The notes: generated by a model from the sequence alone, not told the origin. A stretch of 64,000 nt of DNA from Fulvivirga sp. (GCA_028280565.1 JANQLQ010000147.1:1-64000); one strand, 5' to 3'; shown: positions 8,781 through 20,633, counted from the stretch's first letter. Translations and numbers: made by a program.

Positions 8781-9070
8781 TATTCTTCTACAACTATGAA
8801 CAGGTCTTCCGTTGGTTTTTTCATGAGGTACTTCTCCCTGGCAAACTTTTCGAGTAATGCATCATTACTCAACAGTTCTTCCCGATCCTTTTTCACTTCC
8901 TCAATCTTATTAAGGTAATACGCTTTTTCGTCCTCAAGGTTTTTGCGTTGCCGCTCCAACTGGAATTGAGTGAATACATCGTTTGCATCAATAAAAAGCA
9001 TCCAGGTCAAAAAAAACATGGAGAAAATAAGATAGAAACTCTTTTTAAACTTGGGGAGCTTTATTTTCAT
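8780..9070 (-). CDS. Septum formation initiator family protein (DivIC/FtsB-like)
   Basis: This 96-residue bitopic membrane protein has a short basic cytoplasmic N-terminus, one transmembrane helix (about residues 13-31) and a periplasmic coiled coil (about 36-68, rich in Glu, Lys and Leu) followed by LEKFAREKYLMKKPTEDLFIV, the family's C-terminal signature. FtsB/DivIC proteins act in the divisome by bridging septal peptidoglycan synthases. Proximity to enolase is a widely conserved linkage; here a MOSC gene lies between. Confidence 0.88.
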   Translation of the reverse strand: MKIKLPKFKKSFYLIFSMFFLTWMLFIDANDVFTQFQLERQRKNLEDEKAYYLNKIEEVKKDREELLSNDALLEKFAREKYLMKKPTEDLFIVVEE

Positions 9071-9265
9071 AGAGCAAAAAAATAAGTTAAGCTTTCGCGA
9101 TTATTATGCCATATTTAAGCCTTAACAACGGGTCAGAGCAGAACGAAACATTCATTCAAGTCAACTTTTACCGTTTTAGGCCAATACTGGCAAATACAAA
9201 AAAGATACTTACTATTATAATTAATTAAAGTTACATAAATTTTCCTGATAAATTACAGGCTAGGG

Positions 9266-9745
9266 CTATGTGACTATGGGCACAAGCGGATCGCCTATTT
9301 TGGTAAGGCCTTCTTTTACTACTACTGCGGTTATGCCGCCATGCCCTCTCATGGCGTTGTAGCCTCCTACCCCCAAGTTTTCCTCCATACGCGAACAAGG
9401 ATGGCATTCACCGGTATACCTTAGGAGAGCCTCTCCTATTTTAAAGTCCAATCCTTTAAGAGAGGATAGGTTAATACCCGATATCACAATGTTCCGCCGG
9501 ACCAGCGATGGGTCGGGAGTACCTATGCCCAAGAAAGAGCCTACAGCATCCAGGTGTTCCTTTTGTACTATAGTCACTTGCCTCTTACCATCTTTTGCTA
9601 AGTAGTGATCACCGGCTAATCCTTTACCTGGTAGAGCTATAACCTCACTGACCGATGTCATAGGTTGTCTTCTCTTCGTGCGTATACCGATCCATTCTAC
9701 CTTACCATTTTGAAAATGATGGGTCATTAACTGTTGGATGGACAT
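9266..9745 (-). CDS. MOSC domain-containing protein
   Basis: This roughly 160-residue protein has a MOSC fold, known from molybdenum cofactor sulfurase C-termini and used to carry sulfur to metal centres. The conserved cysteine region GECHPCSRMEENLG lies in the second half, and the ALPGKGLAGDHY segment in the first half is family-typical. The frame opens at 9811, but MSIQQLMTHH at 9745 fits better as a start. It is encoded 92 bp after enolase on the same strand. No other molybdenum cofactor genes are nearby, so the substrate is unknown. Confidence 0.88.
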   Translation of the reverse strand: MSIQQLMTHHFQNGKVEWIGIRTKRRQPMTSVSEVIALPGKGLAGDHYLAKDGKRQVTIVQKEHLDAVGSFLGIGTPDPSLVRRNIVISGINLSSLKGLDFKIGEALLRYTGECHPCSRMEENLGVGGYNAMRGHGGITAVVVKEGLTKIGDPLVPIVT

Positions 9746-9837
9746 AGGTGTGCTTTTAAATGAAGTGGCACCCCATTTCAAGGGTGCCACTAGGCTATTA
9801 TTGATGAACACGCCGGGATCCAGGAGAATCCTCGACT

Positions 9838-12221
<2,384 letters not shown>

Positions 12222-12284
12222 AGTTAGACTTTTGTTTTTATGGATTTTTAAGGGTTCTTTTCGACGGCCTCTTTACGGCCGTAC

Positions 12285-12323
12285 AAAAATAAAAAAAGGG
12301 ACCAGATAAAAATCTAATCCCTT
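12285..12323 (-). terminator. Terminator of the ribosomal protein supercluster
   Basis: On the minus strand AAGGGA-TT-AGAT, a 4-nt loop and the complementary ATCT-GG-TCCCTT form a hairpin with two mismatches, followed by a long T-rich run. It lies 27 bp past the rplQ stop and is the only strong intrinsic terminator in the cluster, so it most likely ends the S10-spc-alpha transcript and separates it from carA-eno. Confidence 0.85.
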
Positions 12324-12349
12324 CATTATTATAGAAATTGCTTTCAACG

Positions 12350-13084
12350 CTATTGCTTGGTGTCTTCGTCCTCTTTTGGTTTTTCACCTTCTCCTTGGTC
12401 CTCTTCGGCACTGGTGTTTTCTGCCGGCGGCGGAGTTTCTGTTTCTTCTTCCACTTGCTCGCTCTCGGCCTTTGGCTCTTCTACCTCTTCGGTCACCGCG
12501 GTCTCTTCAACTACGGCTTCTTCTACCGGGGTTTCTTGAGCTTCTACTTCGGCTTCCGTCTCAACAGCTTCTCCCGCATCCGCAACAACTGCTTCCTCTA
12601 CAGGGATCTCTGCTGTCTTCTCTTCAGCAGCTACAGGTTTGGAGTCTTTAGGTGCACTCGAAGCACCTTTACCTCTTCTACTTCTCCTTGTTTTGGTTTT
12701 CTTGGCTGTATCTCCCAGTAGCAGTTCGTTGTAGTCGACCAGTTCGATTATGCACATGTCGGCATTGTCACCCAGCCTGCTACCTGTTTTAAGTATACGG
12801 GTATAACCTCCCGGTCTATCCGCTATCTTTGTCGCCACCTCGTCAAAAAGGGTTTTGACAGACTCTTTATTATTCAAATAAGAAAATACAACCCTCCTAG
12901 AATGCGTGGTATCATCTTTTGCCCGGGTAAGGATCGGTTCCACATATTTTCTCAGTGCTTTCGCTTTGGCTACGGTGGTAGTGATCCTTTTGTTCAGGAT
13001 CAACGAAGTAGCCATATTAGAAAGCATCGCCTTTCTATGTGGGGCTGTTCTCCCTAAATGATTAAATTTCTTTCCGTGTCTCAT
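12350..13084 (-). CDS. rplQ: Ribosomal protein L17 with long acidic C-terminal tail
   Basis: Residues 1-120 are a normal bacterial L17 ([12 protein letters not shown] start, [29 protein letters not shown]), which binds 23S rRNA near the peptide exit side of the large subunit. After a basic linker (about 124-148) comes a tail of nearly 100 residues (149-244) rich in Glu, Ala, Val and Pro with a repeated PVEEAVV motif. The total of 244 residues is about twice the usual bacterial length; extended L17 proteins occur in Bacteroidota, but this tail is long. It is the last gene before the cluster terminator. Confidence 0.97.
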   Translation of the reverse strand: MRHGKKFNHLGRTAPHRKAMLSNMATSLILNKRITTTVAKAKALRKYVEPILTRAKDDTTHSRRVVFSYLNNKESVKTLFDEVATKIADRPGGYTRILKTGSRLGDNADMCIIELVDYNELLLGDTAKKTKTRRSRRGKGASSAPKDSKPVAAEEKTAEIPVEEAVVADAGEAVETEAEVEAQETPVEEAVVEETAVTEEVEEPKAESEQVEEETETPPPAENTSAEEDQGEGEKPKEDEDTKQ

Positions 13085-13089
13085 CTCAA

Positions 13090-14079
13090 TTATTCTTCTT
13101 CAAGTTTGTATTTGGATAAGTCCATCCCGAAGGTGAGGTTTTTATCCTGTACTAACTGCTCCAATTCTGCGAGTGATTTTTTTCCAAAATTCCTGAATTT
13201 CATCATATCCGAGATTTCCAACCTTACCAAGTCCCCTAGTGTTTTCACATCAGCAGCTTTCAAGCAATTGTAAGCTCTTACAGAAAGGTCCAGGTCATTA
13301 AGAGAAGTCTTTAGAAGCTTTCTCATATGAAGCATCTCCTCGTCCACTTGCTCTATCTCTCCTCCTTTATCAGTCTCTAGCTCTATAGACTTATCTGAGA
13401 ACAACATAAAGTGCTGTATTAAGATATGAGCTGCCCCTTCCAATGCCTTTTCAGGGTGTACAGATCCGTCTGTTTCAATATCGATGAGTAATTGCTCATA
13501 ATCTGTTTTCTGTTCTACCCGTGTGTTCTCAACGCTGTATTTCACGTTTTTGATCGGGGTAAAAATGGCATCGATGGGAATGAAACCAAATACCTGCTCC
13601 GAAGGTTTGTTCTCTTCTGCGGGAAGGTACCCTCTTCCTTTGTCGATGGTAAGCTCAATTTCCATCTCTACGGAATCGTCGAGGTTACAGAGTACAAGTT
13701 CAGGATTCAATATCTCAAAAGCAGAAGTGAATTTGGCTATGTCGCCCGCTTTGAACTCTTTCTGATTTTTGATAGAAACTGTGATCTTATTATCAAATGA
13801 CTCGCCTATCTTTTTGAATCGAACCATTTTCAGGTTCAGTATAATTTCAGAAACATCCTCCACTACGCCTTCGATAGTAGAAAACTCATGCAACACGCCA
13901 GGTACTTTAATCCCGGTGATGGCGTACCCCTCTAAGGAAGAAAGCAATATTCTTCTCAGGGCATTACCTATTGTAACGCCATATCCCTTTTCAAGCGGTT
14001 TAAAAGTAAATAGGCCGCGGAAATCGTCCGCCTTTTCCATTGCGACCTTGTCAGGCATTTGAAATGCTAAAATCGACAT
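13090..14079 (-). CDS. rpoA: RNA polymerase subunit alpha
   Basis: This 329-residue protein has the alpha N-terminal dimerisation domain ([25 protein letters not shown] near residues 26-50) that assembles beta and beta-prime, a linker near 230-245, and a C-terminal helix-hairpin-helix domain ([24 protein letters not shown]) that contacts promoter DNA and activators. It is in the standard alpha-operon position, 5 bp before rplQ and 68 bp after rpsD. A strong stem-loop lies in the rpsD-rpoA gap. Confidence 0.98.
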   Translation of the reverse strand: MSILAFQMPDKVAMEKADDFRGLFTFKPLEKGYGVTIGNALRRILLSSLEGYAITGIKVPGVLHEFSTIEGVVEDVSEIILNLKMVRFKKIGESFDNKITVSIKNQKEFKAGDIAKFTSAFEILNPELVLCNLDDSVEMEIELTIDKGRGYLPAEENKPSEQVFGFIPIDAIFTPIKNVKYSVENTRVEQKTDYEQLLIDIETDGSVHPEKALEGAAHILIQHFMLFSDKSIELETDKGGEIEQVDEEMLHMRKLLKTSLNDLDLSVRAYNCLKAADVKTLGDLVRLEISDMMKFRNFGKKSLAELEQLVQDKNLTFGMDLSKYKLEEE

Positions 14080-14104
14080 AGTTGTTTCAGCTTTTTATAG
14101 TGAC

Positions 14105-14128
14105 AGCCTGTTACGATCCTAACAGGCT
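14105..14128 (-). promoter_or_regulatory. Stem-loop between rpsD and rpoA
   Basis: AGCCTGTTA and its exact complement TAACAGGCT form a 9-bp stem with a 6-nt loop, 26 bp before the rpoA start codon. On the minus (sense) strand it is not followed by a T run, so it does not look like a plain terminator. It could be a processing site, an attenuator or a target of S4 autoregulation; the sequence alone does not decide. Confidence 0.5.
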
Positions 14129-14147
14129 TTTGATTTATTCAATACTA

Positions 14148-14753
14148 TTATTTGGAGTAAAGTTCGACGATCAACTGCTCGTTGATGTTCTCAGGAATCT
14201 CATCTCGCTGGGGCAATGCCACAACTTTTCCCGTCATCTCACTTCCGTCCCATTCTAACCAAGGGAACCTCTTCGCGCCATTGGCTACCAAACTATTGGT
14301 AACTATCTCCAAAGATTTAGATCGCTCTCTAACACTGATCATGTCACCTACACGCAAAGAGAAAGAAGGTACATTTACTATCGTACCGTTAACAACAATG
14401 TGCTTATGAAGGACCAGTTGCCTGGCTGCCCGACGTGTAGGCGCTATTCCCAGTCTAAAGATCGTATTATCCAGCCGAGACTCAAGAAGCTGAAGCAGGA
14501 TCTCACCCGTAATGCCAGACTTTCGGGATGCTTTGTCGAACAAGTTGGCAAATTGTTTTTCAAGTACCCCGTAGGTATATTTTGCCTTTTGTTTTTCTCC
14601 AAGTTGTATGGCGTATTCAGACTGCTTTCTTCGCCTGTTCCTACCATGCTGACCAGGAGGGTAGCTCTTCTTTTGCAGCGCTTTGCTGGGGCCAAATATA
14701 GGCTCGTTGAATCTCCTGGCGATCTTAGTCTTGGGGCCTCTGTATCTTGCCAT
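14148..14753 (-). CDS. rpsD: Ribosomal protein S4
   Basis: This 201-residue 30S assembly protein binds 16S rRNA early and, in several bacteria, represses its own operon. It has the N-terminal [15 protein letters not shown] region and an S4 RNA-binding domain (about 91-155: [28 protein letters not shown] split by the usual turn). It is of the zinc-free type, without the CxxC...C cluster. It sits 29 bp after rpsK. Confidence 0.98.
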   Translation of the reverse strand: MARYRGPKTKIARRFNEPIFGPSKALQKKSYPPGQHGRNRRRKQSEYAIQLGEKQKAKYTYGVLEKQFANLFDKASRKSGITGEILLQLLESRLDNTIFRLGIAPTRRAARQLVLHKHIVVNGTIVNVPSFSLRVGDMISVRERSKSLEIVTNSLVANGAKRFPWLEWDGSEMTGKVVALPQRDEIPENINEQLIVELYSK

Positions 14754-14782
14754 TATCTGATCTCTTTTTCTTTATATTATTG

Positions 14783-15175
14783 TTATACTCTTCTTCTTTT
14801 CGGGGGGCGGCAGCCGTTGTGCGGCAACGGGGTAACATCTTTGATCATCGTTACCTCTATCCCTGTATTTTGGATCGTCCTGATGGCTGACTCCCTACCG
14901 GCACCGGGGCCTTTTACAAGGACCTCCACTTTTCTCAGTCCAAGATCGTAAGCCTTTTGAGCGCAGTCTTGGGCTGCCATTTGTGCGGCATAAGGCGTAT
15001 TCTTCTTTGAACCTTTAAATCCCATTTTCCCGGCAGAAGCCCAAGATATCACCTGGCCCGATGTGTTCGTCATCGAAATGATGATATTATTAAAGGAAGC
15101 CTTAATGTGGGCTTGGCCGATGGCTTCAACCGCCACTACTCTCTTTTTTGCTTTATCTTTTCTCTTTTGTGCCAT
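14783..15175 (-). CDS. rpsK: Ribosomal protein S11
   Basis: This 130-residue protein of the 30S platform contacts 16S rRNA and mRNA near the E site. The family blocks [16 protein letters not shown] and [14 protein letters not shown] are present, with the end [23 protein letters not shown] written here as VTMIKDVTP...GCRPPKRR. A 76-bp gap separates it from rpsM upstream, longer than most spacings in the cluster; I see no promoter box in it. Confidence 0.98.
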   Translation of the reverse strand: MAQKRKDKAKKRVVAVEAIGQAHIKASFNNIIISMTNTSGQVISWASAGKMGFKGSKKNTPYAAQMAAQDCAQKAYDLGLRKVEVLVKGPGAGRESAIRTIQNTGIEVTMIKDVTPLPHNGCRPPKRRRV

Positions 15176-15251
15176 TTTTTTCCCTGTTTGTTTTTCACAA
15201 GGAGTATCAAAGCTTTATATGCCCTGTGCCCTTGCTAATCAACGTGTATTA

Positions 15252-15629
15252 TTATTTGGTAGCTTTTTTCTTGTTCGCTACGGTTTTCCTCTTACCTTTT
15301 CTTGTACGCGAATTGTTCTTCGTTTTTTGACCCCTTACAGGAAGGCTCTTCCTATGTCGCAAGCCGCGGTAGCAACCGATATCCATAAGTCGTTTAATAC
15401 TCAACTGGACCTCTGATTTCAGTACCCCTTCTACTTTGAAATTTTCACTAATGATACTTCGTATGGCATTAGACTCATCGTCCGTCCAATCTTTTACTTT
15501 TTTACTCCAGTCGATACCCGCCTGGGTTAAAATATTTTGAGCCGTGCTTCTACCTATACCGAAGATATAGGTTAAGCCTACTTCGCCTCTTTTATTATCC
15601 GGGATATCTACTCCTGCTATACGTGCCAT
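15252..15629 (-). CDS. rpsM: Ribosomal protein S13
   Basis: This 125-residue protein of the 30S head forms intersubunit bridges with L5 and the 23S rRNA. It shows [26 protein letters not shown] at the N-terminus, the [17 protein letters not shown] turn and the basic tail that reaches toward the P-site tRNA. It starts 3 bp after rpmJ, as in most spc/alpha clusters. Confidence 0.98.
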   Translation of the reverse strand: MARIAGVDIPDNKRGEVGLTYIFGIGRSTAQNILTQAGIDWSKKVKDWTDDESNAIRSIISENFKVEGVLKSEVQLSIKRLMDIGCYRGLRHRKSLPVRGQKTKNNSRTRKGKRKTVANKKKATK

Positions 15630-15632
15630 ATT

Positions 15633-15749
15633 CTAGCCTTGTCTTTGTTTAAACCTGGGATTCTTTTTGTTGATCACGTAGACCTTACCTTTTCTCCTGA
15701 TGATCTTACAATCAGCGCTACGTTTTTTTACTGACGCTTTAACTTTCAT
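15633..15749 (-). CDS. rpmJ: Ribosomal protein L36
   Basis: This 38-residue gene was found by translating the gap between infA and rpsM: it starts [15 protein letters not shown] and ends [12 protein letters not shown]. The protein helps fold 23S rRNA domains II and V. Only one cysteine is visible, so it belongs to the zinc-free (C-minus) form. Spacing is 5 bp from infA and 3 bp to rpsM. Confidence 0.95.
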   Translation of the reverse strand: MKVKASVKKRSADCKIIRRKGKVYVINKKNPRFKQRQG

Positions 15750-15754
15750 GTCTT

Positions 15755-15973
15755 TTACTTATATCGATATACAATTCGTCCTTTTGTTAGATCGTAGGGC
15801 GACATTTCGAGTTTTACTCGGTCACCCGGTAAAATTTTAATATAGTTCATTCTCATCTTACCAGAAATATGTGCTATTACCTCGTGACCATTTTCCAATT
15901 CTACTCTGAACATAGCATTGGACAGTGCCTCTGTAATAGTACCATCCTGTTCGATCGACTTTTGTTTCGCCAT
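15755..15973 (-). CDS. infA: Translation initiation factor IF-1
   Basis: This 72-residue OB-fold protein occupies the ribosomal A site during initiation. The family motifs [37 protein letters not shown] and [13 protein letters not shown] are all present. It lies 1 bp after map and 5 bp before rpmJ. Confidence 0.97.
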   Translation of the reverse strand: MAKQKSIEQDGTITEALSNAMFRVELENGHEVIAHISGKMRMNYIKILPGDRVKLEMSPYDLTKGRIVYRYK

Positions 15974-15974
15974 A

Positions 15975-16748
15975 TTAAAATTTAAAGTTCTCTTCTATAT
16001 ATTTATGTGTCGTTAAGACTTCCGTCCCTTCTTTAAATATTGCCACTGTATGCTCAAAATGAGCTGAGGGTTTTCTATCTGCTGTCCTGATGGTCCATCC
16101 GTCAGCCTCCTGCACTACATTCCTGGTGCCCAAGTTGATCATGGGCTCGATCGCTATCACCAAGCCGTCTTTGAGTAACGGACCCTTACCCCTCTTTCCG
16201 TAGTTGGGTACTTCGGGGCTCTCGTGGAGGTCCCTGCCTAAACCATGACCTACTAGCTCTCTTACTATGCCGTACCCGTAACCTTCCACATAGCTTTGTA
16301 TGGCATAAGCGAGGTCCCCGACACGGTTCCCATATACAGCGTGTTCAATTCCTTTGTATAATGACTCTTTTGTCACTTTTAAGAGTTGCATCACCTCTTC
16401 TGGCACATCCCCAACAGGATAGGTATATGCCGAATCGCTATGAAAACCCTTATAAAATACACCACAATCCACGGACATGATGTCTCCCTCCTTCAATTCA
16501 TACTCACTAGGGAAACCGTGGACCACATTTTCGTTAAGCGAAATACATAATGAAGCCGGGAAGCCATTAAAGTTTTTAAAGGATGGCACTCCACCATGAT
16601 CCCTGATAAATTCCTCGGCTCTTTCATCGAGCTGCCGGGTTTTTACACCGGGTTCTATCATCTTTGCGATCTCGCCGTGCGCCTTTCCTAGTATTTCCGC
16701 ACTTTCTTTGATCAATTCTACCTCATCCCTGGTCTTATATTTCACCAT
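15975..16748 (-). CDS. map: Methionine aminopeptidase, type I
   Basis: This 257-residue dinuclear metal enzyme removes the initiator methionine from new proteins. The pita-bread fold motifs are present: [29 protein letters not shown] (two Asp ligands), [15 protein letters not shown] (His ligand), AIEPMINLG (Glu) and [10 protein letters not shown] (final Glu region). It sits between secY and infA, its common place in this phylum. Confidence 0.97.
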   Translation of the reverse strand: MVKYKTRDEVELIKESAEILGKAHGEIAKMIEPGVKTRQLDERAEEFIRDHGGVPSFKNFNGFPASLCISLNENVVHGFPSEYELKEGDIMSVDCGVFYKGFHSDSAYTYPVGDVPEEVMQLLKVTKESLYKGIEHAVYGNRVGDLAYAIQSYVEGYGYGIVRELVGHGLGRDLHESPEVPNYGKRGKGPLLKDGLVIAIEPMINLGTRNVVQEADGWTIRTADRKPSAHFEHTVAIFKEGTEVLTTHKYIEENFKF

Positions 16749-16754
16749 TCGAGA

Positions 16755-18071
16755 TCAGGCCGCAGCAATTTGAGAACGTCCTTTCACTTTACCAGACTTC
16801 ATCATCCCTTCATAGTGCCTCATGAGTAGATAGCTTTCTATCTGCTGCAACGTGTCTAGGATAACACCTACCATGATCAATAGTGAAGTTCCTCCATAGA
16901 ACTGGGCAAAGTTAGCACTTACCCCTGCTTGAACAGCAAATGCCGGGATCACTGCAATCAATGCCAAGAAAATGGAACCTGGAAGTGTAATTTTTGTTAA
17001 TACTTGGTCTATAAATTCGGAAGTTTGTTTTCCTGGTTTTATTCCCGGGATAAAGCCTCCATTCCTTTTTAAATTATCCGCAATGTCATTCGGATTTACT
17101 GTAATAGCCGTGTAAAAGAATGTAAAAACGAGGATCAGGATACCAAAAAGCAAGTTGTATTGCCATGAGTACGGATCGCTAAAAGTGGATCCAATATAGG
17201 CCCCAATTTCACTATCTCTCCAGAGTCCAGCGATCATGGAAGGGATAAACATCAATGCTTGCGCGAAAATGATCGGCATAACCCCTGAAGCATTCACTTT
17301 AAGAGGGATATAGTCTCTTTTACCCCCGTACAGCTTATTACCAATAACTTGTTTAGCGTATTGTATCGGAATCCTTCGTGTGGCTTGTACTAACGCAACG
17401 ACAGCCATAACTACGAAGAAAAGTGCTACAATTTCCAAAACGGACATTAAAGCTCCGTTCAACCCTTTGTCTTCAACGATTTCATACCACAACGAAGCAG
17501 GAAATCTTGAAATGATACCGATCATAATGAGCATAGAGATACCATTACCGATCCCTTTATCTGTGATCCTTTCTCCAAGCCACATACAGAACATGGTACC
17601 TGTGATCAGGATTATGATTGCTGATACATGAAAAAATATACCGGGATACAAAATGGCCTCTGCCGGAATGGTAGCTGCTAAATAACTACCTCCTTGTGCC
17701 GCCGTAATAGCGATGGTCAACACCCGGGTGATCTGGGTAAGTCTTTTTCTTCCTGATTCACCTTCCTTTTGAAGTTTTTGGAAGTAAGGCACTGCCACGG
17801 TCATCAACTGGATCACGATAGATGCAGAGATGTAAGGCATTATACCAAGTGCAAATATGGAAGCTCGACTAAACGAACCTCCTAAAAAGGTGTTCAAAAG
17901 ATCAAAAATACCGCCTTGTGCACCACTGCCTAGAGCCTCAGGGTCAATACCGGGGATGACGATAAAAGAACCTAACCTGAATACAATAAGGAACCCGATG
18001 GTGTTCAGGATCCTTATGCGAAGGTCTTCAATCGAGAAAATGTTCCTTATCGTAGATATAAACTTTTTCAT
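16755..18071 (-). CDS. secY: Preprotein translocase subunit SecY
   Basis: This 438-residue protein forms the protein-conducting channel of the inner membrane with SecE and SecG. About ten hydrophobic helices are visible, including the plug region after IPGIDPEALG and the conserved GIGNGISMLIM segment, a cytosolic YAKQVIGNKLYGGKRDYIPLKVN loop split here by family residues, and NPNDIADNLKRNGGFIPGI. It begins 1 bp after rplO, so its expression is tied to the ribosomal genes. Confidence 0.98.
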   Translation of the reverse strand: MKKFISTIRNIFSIEDLRIRILNTIGFLIVFRLGSFIVIPGIDPEALGSGAQGGIFDLLNTFLGGSFSRASIFALGIMPYISASIVIQLMTVAVPYFQKLQKEGESGRKRLTQITRVLTIAITAAQGGSYLAATIPAEAILYPGIFFHVSAIIILITGTMFCMWLGERITDKGIGNGISMLIMIGIISRFPASLWYEIVEDKGLNGALMSVLEIVALFFVVMAVVALVQATRRIPIQYAKQVIGNKLYGGKRDYIPLKVNASGVMPIIFAQALMFIPSMIAGLWRDSEIGAYIGSTFSDPYSWQYNLLFGILILVFTFFYTAITVNPNDIADNLKRNGGFIPGIKPGKQTSEFIDQVLTKITLPGSIFLALIAVIPAFAVQAGVSANFAQFYGGTSLLIMVGVILDTLQQIESYLLMRHYEGMMKSGKVKGRSQIAAA

Positions 18072-18072
18072 G

Positions 18073-18519
18073 TTAAAGCTGGGTCACTTTTCCTCCTGCT
18101 GCTTCAATAGCTTTTGATGCTGACGCTGAGAATGCATGGGCTGTTACGTCGACTTTTGACTTAAGCTCGCCATTCCCCAATATTTTCACTAGATCATTTT
18201 TTCCGGCCAGGCCATTCTCTACGAGCAAAGCAACATCTACTGCAGTCGCCTTCGTTTTTCCAACGAGTTCCTCGATCGTTGATAAGTTGATCGCCTTATA
18301 TTCTACCCTGTTGGGATTCCTGAAGCCGAACTTTGGCACCCTTCTTTGCAAAGGCATTTGGCCCCCTTCAAATCCAAGTTTTTGTGAATAACCGGACCTT
18401 GATTTAGCACCTTTATGCCCTCGTGTGGACGTACCTCCTCTACCCGAGCCCTGGCCACGACCTATCCTTTTTTTATTTCTTACTGAACCTTTTGCAGGCT
18501 TTAATGTATTCAGCTTCAT
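18073..18519 (-). CDS. rplO: Ribosomal protein L15
   Basis: This 148-residue late-assembly protein of the large subunit has the glycine/arginine-rich N-terminal stretch (RIGRGQGSGRGGTSTRGHKG, a loop that threads through 23S rRNA) and the C-terminal fold that contacts L21. It is 4 bp after rpmD and 1 bp before secY. Confidence 0.97.
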   Translation of the reverse strand: MKLNTLKPAKGSVRNKKRIGRGQGSGRGGTSTRGHKGAKSRSGYSQKLGFEGGQMPLQRRVPKFGFRNPNRVEYKAINLSTIEELVGKTKATAVDVALLVENGLAGKNDLVKILGNGELKSKVDVTAHAFSASASKAIEAAGGKVTQL

Positions 18520-18523
18520 AAAA

Positions 18524-18703
18524 TTACAATTCAGTTACCGATACCAAATGGCTTACTTTATTGATCATCCCGTTGATCTGCGGGGTAAGCTCCACCTCCA
18601 CAGATTTATTGATCTTTCCTAGTCCTAGCGCCTTAATTGTTCTCTTTTGGCGTTCAGGGCGTTTGATCGTGCTTCTTACTTGAGAAATTCTAACTTTCGC
18701 CAT
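18524..18703 (-). CDS. rpmD: Ribosomal protein L30
   Basis: This 59-residue protein begins at MAKVRISQVRSTIKRPERQK. The frame remains open further upstream into rpsE, but that part is not L30-like. The family signature ALGLGKINKSVE is visible in the middle. It is present in the bacterial L30 short form and lies between rpsE and rplO with 4-bp gaps. Confidence 0.95.
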   Translation of the reverse strand: MAKVRISQVRSTIKRPERQKRTIKALGLGKINKSVEVELTPQINGMINKVSHLVSVTEL

Positions 18704-18707
18704 TTTT

Positions 18708-19226
18708 CTATCCGTTAAAAACTTTCGCCAATGAAATTCCCCTGTTTTGCGCCACGGTGTAAGCATCTCGCATATTGGTCAACGCATCAAATGTCGCTTT
18801 CACCACGTTATGTGGATTTGAAGACCCTTTTGATTTTGCTAGTACATTATGTACTCCAGCACTTTCCAGTACGGCCCGCATGGCACCACCGGCTATAACT
18901 CCCGTACCCGGTGAAGCTGGCTTCAATAATACAAGCCCTCCCCCATATTTACCGATCGCCTCGTGAGGTACAGTACCATTGATCACCGGCACTTTTACTA
19001 AGTTCTTTTTAGCATCGTCAATCCCTTTGGTAATAGCATCGGTCACTTCATTGGCCTTACCCAATCCGTAACCTACCACACCACCGCCATCACCGACAAC
19101 CACGATGGCAGAGAAGCTGAATCTCCTACCCCCCTTGACTACCTTGGCGACTCTTTTTATAGCTACGACCTTTTCTTTTAGGTCTATCTCGCTGGCTTTT
19201 ACTGATCTTATATTACTTTGAGACAT
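18708..19226 (-). CDS. rpsE: Ribosomal protein S5
   Basis: This 172-residue decoding-fidelity protein has the double-stranded RNA-binding-like N-terminal domain ([21 protein letters not shown] and [17 protein letters not shown]) and the C-terminal domain with [17 protein letters not shown]. It is placed between rplR and rpmD in the spc order. Confidence 0.98.
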   Translation of the reverse strand: MSQSNIRSVKASEIDLKEKVVAIKRVAKVVKGGRRFSFSAIVVVGDGGGVVGYGLGKANEVTDAITKGIDDAKKNLVKVPVINGTVPHEAIGKYGGGLVLLKPASPGTGVIAGGAMRAVLESAGVHNVLAKSKGSSNPHNVVKATFDALTNMRDAYTVAQNRGISLAKVFNG

Positions 19227-19231
19227 ACTTC

Positions 19232-19579
19232 TTAAAATTTAAGACCTCCCTCTCTCGCACCATCGGCCAATGCTTTGATCTTGCCATGATAGAGGTAGCC
19301 ATTACGGTCAAAAACTACTTTTTCGATACCATTGGCCAGTGCCTTCTCTGCGAGTTTCTTGCCAACGTTTTTTGAAACTTCAATATTTATTCCCTTGTCG
19401 CCAAGCTCTGAAGAGGACACGGCTGTCATGGTATGACCCGCGATGTCATCAATGATCTGGGCGTATATAGCTTTGTTGCTTTTGAAAACTGACAGCCTAG
19501 GCTTTACCGGGGTACCTGAGATCTTGTTCCTGATCCCTCGTTTAATGCGCAGTCTTCTACTATATTTATTAAATGCCAT
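19232..19579 (-). CDS. rplR: Ribosomal protein L18
   Basis: This 115-residue protein binds 5S rRNA together with L5 and places it in the central protuberance. The [20 protein letters not shown] strand, the [20 protein letters not shown] segment and the end [11 protein letters not shown] are family-typical. Spacing is 7 bp from rplF and 5 bp to rpsE. Confidence 0.97.
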   Translation of the reverse strand: MAFNKYSRRLRIKRGIRNKISGTPVKPRLSVFKSNKAIYAQIIDDIAGHTMTAVSSSELGDKGINIEVSKNVGKKLAEKALANGIEKVVFDRNGYLYHGKIKALADGAREGGLKF

Positions 19580-19586
19580 CTCTTAA

Positions 19587-20144
19587 TTATTTAGCTGCTT
19601 GTTTTCCTGCCTTACGTCTGATTTGTTCTCCAACGAACCGGATACCCTTGCCTTTGTATGGTTCTACTTTCCTAAGCGATCTTATTTTGGCTGTAACCTG
19701 TCCCAGCAATTGTTTATCAGATCCTTCAAGCGTCACGATCGGATTTTTACCTTTCTCCGTTTGTGCAGTCACTTTGATCTCAGGGGGAACTGCCAGCCAA
19801 ATGTTATGCGAATAGCCTAAGCTAAGTTCTAATACATTGTTTTGAGCAGTAGCCTTGTATCCTACACCCACTAATTCCAACTGGTTTTGGAATCCTTCGC
19901 TAACCCCCAAGATCATGTTATTGATCAGTGATCTATATAGTCCGTGAAGGGCTTTGTGCCTCTTCTGCTCTGTGGGTCTCTCAACAGTCAGCTCGCCTTC
20001 ATTTTCAACCAATTTGAAAGCAGGGTCGATCATTTGTTTTAACTCACCTTTCGGGCCTTTTACTGCCACCTCTCCCGAGTTTTGGTCGAAGGTGTAGCTT
20101 ACCCCGCTGGCGAGTTTAATTGGTTTTTTCCCTATTCTTGACAT
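19587..20144 (-). CDS. rplF: Ribosomal protein L6
   Basis: This 185-residue protein sits near the factor-binding site of the large subunit and consists of two similar alpha/beta domains. It starts MSRIGKKPIKL and carries VKGPKGEL in the first domain and LELVGVGYKA with the C-terminal EPYKGKGIRFVGE in the second. It follows rpsH after 11 bp. Confidence 0.98.
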   Translation of the reverse strand: MSRIGKKPIKLASGVSYTFDQNSGEVAVKGPKGELKQMIDPAFKLVENEGELTVERPTEQKRHKALHGLYRSLINNMILGVSEGFQNQLELVGVGYKATAQNNVLELSLGYSHNIWLAVPPEIKVTAQTEKGKNPIVTLEGSDKQLLGQVTAKIRSLRKVEPYKGKGIRFVGEQIRRKAGKQAAK

Positions 20145-20155
20145 TTTCTAATTTA

Positions 20156-20554
20156 TTAATATACGTAACACAATACCTCGCCACCGACGTTCATGTCACG
20201 TGCTTCTTTATCTGTTACTACACCTTTAGATGTGGAGACAATCGCCACACCCAGACCGTTTAACACGCGGGGCATAGCATCCGCTTGGGCATACTTTCTC
20301 AAACCAGGCCTACTTGCTCTTTCAAGATGCATAATAGCCGGCTTGTTAGTCTCCGGGTTATATTTTAATGCAATCTTGATATTGCCTTGGTGATTTTTAG
20401 TATCCTCAAACTTATAATTCAGAATATACCCTTTATCACGGAGTACTTTGGTGATCTCCTTCTTGATGTTAGAAGAAGGAATATCCAGTACCCGGTGCCG
20501 TGCTTTCAGCGCATTCCTGAGGCGGGTAAGATAATCTGCAATAGGATCTGTCAT
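20156..20554 (-). CDS. rpsH: Ribosomal protein S8
   Basis: This 132-residue protein binds the central domain of 16S rRNA and in E. coli represses the spc operon. It begins MTDPIADYLTRLRNA and ends with the STSKGVVTDKEARDMNVGGE region and a terminal YVY. It is preceded by the largest gap of the spc segment (96 bp), which contains a canonical Bacteroidota promoter (20604-20633), so it may head an internal transcript. Confidence 0.98.
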   Translation of the reverse strand: MTDPIADYLTRLRNALKARHRVLDIPSSNIKKEITKVLRDKGYILNYKFEDTKNHQGNIKIALKYNPETNKPAIMHLERASRPGLRKYAQADAMPRVLNGLGVAIVSTSKGVVTDKEARDMNVGGEVLCYVY

Positions 20555-20603
20555 TTCTTTCTTTATCTAAAGTAAAATTGCACGCCCCCTAAAAACGGGC
20601 CTG

Positions 20604-20633
20604 CAAAGATACGTAACTATTCTTTCGAACAAA
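20604..20633 (-). promoter_or_regulatory. Internal promoter ahead of rpsH
   Basis: On the minus strand TTTG (20633-20630) is followed after 18 bp by TATCTTTG (20611-20604), matching the Bacteroidota sigma consensus TTTG / TAnnTTTG. It lies in the 96-bp rpsN-rpsH gap, the widest in this part of the cluster, and the -7 box with its GCAG context is the same as in the promoter upstream of rplC. Confidence 0.7.

Noticed and set aside
12338-12721. Plus-strand open frames rich in Ser/Phe opposite rplQ
   Set aside because: They are the antisense of the Glu/Ala-rich tail of L17, whose codons avoid stops on the other strand.
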